Below are positions 14,328-14,397 of a stretch of 14,397 nt of DNA, one piece after another. The stretch lies in contig JAHHKH010000131.1 in the NCBI GenBank assembly GCA_018679695.1, positions 1 to 14,397 on the forward strand, written 5' to 3'. This DNA is from Maribacter sp. GTDB taxonomy: Bacteria > Bacteroidota > Bacteroidia > Flavobacteriales > Flavobacteriaceae. The position numbers and the translations under genes are program-made. Below the pieces are notes generated by a model. That model was given only the letters and a program-made list of their open reading frames with translations, was not told the DNA's origin and ran no database searches. Each line of letters begins with the position of its first letter. Position 1 is the stretch's first letter.

Positions 14328-14397
14328 AAGAGAAGAAAGAGGAGAACTAAAACGGTCTTTAGAGTTGCGCTCCTATACACGTACTAGTCCTCTTACC

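Overview
The window looks like chromosomal DNA of a member of the Bacteroidota, most likely a marine Flavobacteriaceae. The clues are AT-rich intergenic DNA, start sites preceded by A-rich stretches rather than Shine-Dalgarno sequences, a TAnnTTTG-type promoter element, lipoproteins with acidic residues after the lipobox cysteine, a leucine-rich-repeat surface lipoprotein, and a TonB-like C-terminal domain paired with a membrane-bound winged-helix regulator. The assignment is inferred from sequence style and family resemblance; no rRNA or other phylogenetic marker is present.

Layout. Positions 1-302 (minus) hold the N-terminus of an RluA-type pseudouridine synthase, cut by the window edge and lacking a normal in-frame start. 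Positions 538-3218 (plus) are a tight four-gene operon for a ferredoxin-dependent 2-oxoacid oxidoreductase (delta ferredoxin, alpha, beta TPP subunit, gamma), with an 18-bp Fur-box-like palindrome upstream. Facing it at 3392-4444 (minus) is a homologue of animal paraoxonases that keeps all expected calcium ligands and both histidines. A bestrophin-family channel follows at 4707-5762 (minus).

Positions 6091-7935 are the most interesting part. A membrane-anchored protein with a TonB-like C-terminal domain (minus) is divergent from a regulator (plus) that has a signal peptide, a periplasmic domain, one membrane helix and a C-terminal OmpR/PhoB-type DNA-binding domain. Their shared 135-bp spacer carries three TGTAAA direct repeats one helical turn apart, just upstream of a plausible promoter for the TonB-like gene. 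This resembles a self-contained transmembrane one-component signalling module without kinase or receiver domain.

From 8139 to 14170 every credible gene is on the minus strand and most are envelope proteins: a small lipoprotein and a small secreted protein in a likely two-gene operon, a large secreted alpha/beta-hydrolase of the S33 tripeptidyl-aminopeptidase type with an atypical nucleophile elbow, a coiled-coil/glycine-zipper protein, a three-helix membrane protein, a lipoprotein with about 17 leucine-rich repeats, and a secreted DUF1579-like protein. The spacers contain several palindromes, the longest a perfect 26-bp one at 14302-14327. I saw no tRNA, rRNA, CRISPR array, transposase or prophage gene.
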